In this document: positions 62,641 through 64,000 of the stretch, piece after piece
How the letters are laid out: every line of letters starts with the position of its first letter
Position numbering within the stretch: position 1 is the stretch's first letter
Assembly (NCBI GenBank): GCA_039592335.1
Contig: JBDHBX010000009.1
Location: 62,001-126,000, forward strand
Source: WVYX01 sp039592335
Lineage (GTDB): Bacteria > Gemmatimonadota > Gemmatimonadetes > Gemmatimonadales > GWC2-71-9
Length of the DNA stretch: 64,000 nt
Direction of reading: 5' to 3'
Notes under the pieces: model-generated
What the model was told of the DNA's origin: nothing
Database searches by the model: none
What the model saw: only the letters and a program-made list of their open reading frames with translations
Program-made: the position numbers and the translations under genes

Positions 62641-64000
62641 ATGACGCCGCCAGTCAGAAGGTCCCTGCAAGCGGCCGTCGTCGCGTTCCTGCTTGCGCTG
62701 CTGCTGGGGCGCTGGCTAGCCACGGGCACGGCCGACGCGCTGTGGGCCGAGGCGTTGGGCGTCGCCGCCACGCACGCCCTGATCCGCCGGCTGGAGACGC
62801 TGCTGTTCCTCACGGCGTTCACCAGCGCCGCCATCTGGTGCCTCGGTAATCTCTACTTCGTCTATCGCTCGATCGGCTCGGTGCACGTCCCCCGGCGTCT
62901 CGGGAACCTCGAGATCCTGGAGGCCGTGCCGCGCCGCTATCTGCTGATCGCGGCGGTGGCCATCGGTTTGCTCCTCGCGATTGCCTTCAGTCACCGGGCC
63001 GACGGGTGGTGGTATGTGCGTGCCCTCGCCGGCTACCGGGTCTCGCTCGGCGCCAGCGACCCGGTCCTGGGTCGGGATCTCGGGTATTACCTGTTCCAGC
63101 TTCCCTGGTCGCGCACCGTCCACTCGTTCATCACGTTGCTGAGCGGTGTGATGCTCGCCGTGACCGGACTGCTCTATGCGGCGGTCGGCGCGGTGCGTTG
63201 GACGGGCCGCCGCCTCCGCGTCGGGGACCTGGCGCGGTGGCACCTCGCGGGTCTCCTGGCGGCATTCGCGCTCGCGCTGTTCTGGGGCTATCGGCTCGAG
63301 CCGGCGGAGTACGTGGTGGGCATTCACGGCGTACCGAGCGACACCGTACTCACCACGGTCCGCCTGCCAGTAGCGCAGGCACTGAGCATCCTGGCGCTGG
63401 TCGCTGCGGCACTCTCGCTGCTGTGGGTGCGCTTCTCGCGGGTCGCGGTCGTCGCGGCGCCGTGGTTCGTGCTCGCGTCGGTCTCGTTCGTGGGGCACTA
63501 CGTGGTTCCCACCTTCGCGGCCGCGGTGCGCACGCCGGAGGAGCTCGCGCTGGAATCGGTCGAGGCGCGGCGCGACACGATGGTCGGGCTCGCGTTCGAC
63601 GCGCGGCCGCCCACGATGGGCCTGGCGCTCACGGCGGCGGCCGATCCGTCCGCCGCGCGCGCACACGCGGCCGCCCTGACGACGGCGCCCCTGTGGGACG
63701 GCTTCACCGTCGGCGTGTTGCTCAATCGCACCGTGGGTGCGGAGCCGCCCGCCCGATTCGGCGACGCTACCTTGGGGCTCTACCGGGCGTCCGACGGATC
63801 GGCGGTGCCGGTCTACGTCGCGGCGCGCGAGGTGGATCCCGCAACCATCCCGCCGGAGGAGCTCTCCTGGGAAGCGGTGCATCAAGGCCCCTACGCGGCG
63901 GCGACGGGCGCGGCGGCGATCCAGGCGCACCGCATCGCGCCGGCCGGTCTACCGTACTTCGTGCCGCACCTCGTGCGCGCCGACTCGGGTGTGGCCCAGG
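62641..64000 (+). CDS. UPF0182 family membrane protein, 3' end beyond window
   Basis: From ATG 62641 the frame stays open to the window edge (at least 453 aa). Multiple N-terminal helices and the segment SDPVLGRDLGYYLFQLPWSR match UPF0182 (COG1615), large membrane proteins of unknown function, usually 850-1000 aa with a long extracytoplasmic C-terminal part. It lies 2 nt after the mutase gene, so cotranscription is likely. Confidence 0.85.
   Translation, partial: MTPPVRRSLQAAVVAFLLALLLGRWLATGTADALWAEALGVAATHALIRRLETLLFLTAFTSAAIWCLGNLYFVYRSIGSVHVPRRLGNLEILEAVPRRYLLIAAVAIGLLLAIAFSHRADGWWYVRALAGYRVSLGASDPVLGRDLGYYLFQLPWSRTVHSFITLLSGVMLAVTGLLYAAVGAVRWTGRRLRVGDLARWHLAGLLAAFALALFWGYRLEPAEYVVGIHGVPSDTVLTTVRLPVAQALSILALVAAALSLLWVRFSRVAVVAAPWFVLASVSFVGHYVVPTFAAAVRTPEELALESVEARRDTMVGLAFDARPPTMGLALTAAADPSAARAHAAALTTAPLWDGFTVGVLLNRTVGAEPPARFGDATLGLYRASDGSAVPVYVAAREVDPATIPPEELSWEAVHQGPYAAATGAAAIQAHRIAPAGLPYFVPHLVRADSGVAQ

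Overview
The window is GC-rich, densely packed bacterial chromosome with about 66 protein genes, one tRNA and no mobile elements or CRISPR arrays. Six-bladed beta-propeller lipoprotein-like proteins, a bacillithiol-type glycosyltransferase (BshA), a MoxR/Bat operon with fused subunits, a complete 14-gene nuo operon and promoter-like -10 boxes of the form TANYTT suggest a Gram-negative aerobe, most likely Gemmatimonadota or a close relative. That assignment is inferred from gene content; no rRNA or other marker in the window settles it.

Layout. 1-9.9 kb holds small catabolic and redox units: a propeller protein, a Ser/Cys proline-racemase-family enzyme, 2-oxoacid:ferredoxin oxidoreductase KorAB, ferritin, a Spy-like protein, SixA, a RuBisCO-like protein, proline dehydrogenase and an outer-membrane protein. 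9.9-15.7 kb has an ion channel, tRNA-Ser(CGA), a 2-hydroxyacid dehydrogenase, pyrR-pyrB-pyrC, a coiled-coil zinc-ribbon protein and rpsT. 15.8-35.8 kb is a run of 20 co-directional, mostly overlapping genes: site-2 protease, scpAB, a pseudouridine synthase, an unrecognised Rossmann protein, moxR-DUF58-bat, mutL, miaA, bshA, uppP, birA, coaX and three membrane proteins. 35.9-36.7 kb is the most notable gene, an ArsM-like methyltransferase with an in-frame UGA where relatives have a conserved Cys, followed by a SECIS-like hairpin: a candidate selenoprotein. 36.8-47.2 kb holds exported hydrolases, a three-gene unit (GNAT, N-succinylamino acid racemase/MenC, M20 desuccinylase) fitting D-to-L amino acid conversion, an amidohydrolase, another propeller protein, and the dcd operon. 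47.3-61.3 kb is nuoA-N, followed by phosphohexomutase and a truncated UPF0182 membrane protein.

How the genes fit together. KorAB, proline dehydrogenase and complex I feed electrons to respiration. The pyr operon, dcd, coaX, birA and miaA are housekeeping. BshA, ferritin and the candidate selenoprotein point to thiol, metal and redox management. Convergent gene pairs are mostly separated by strong hairpin terminators. Several promoters can be read as TTG-rich -35 boxes 17-18 nt before a TANYTT -10 box, some so close to the start codon that the mRNAs may be leaderless.
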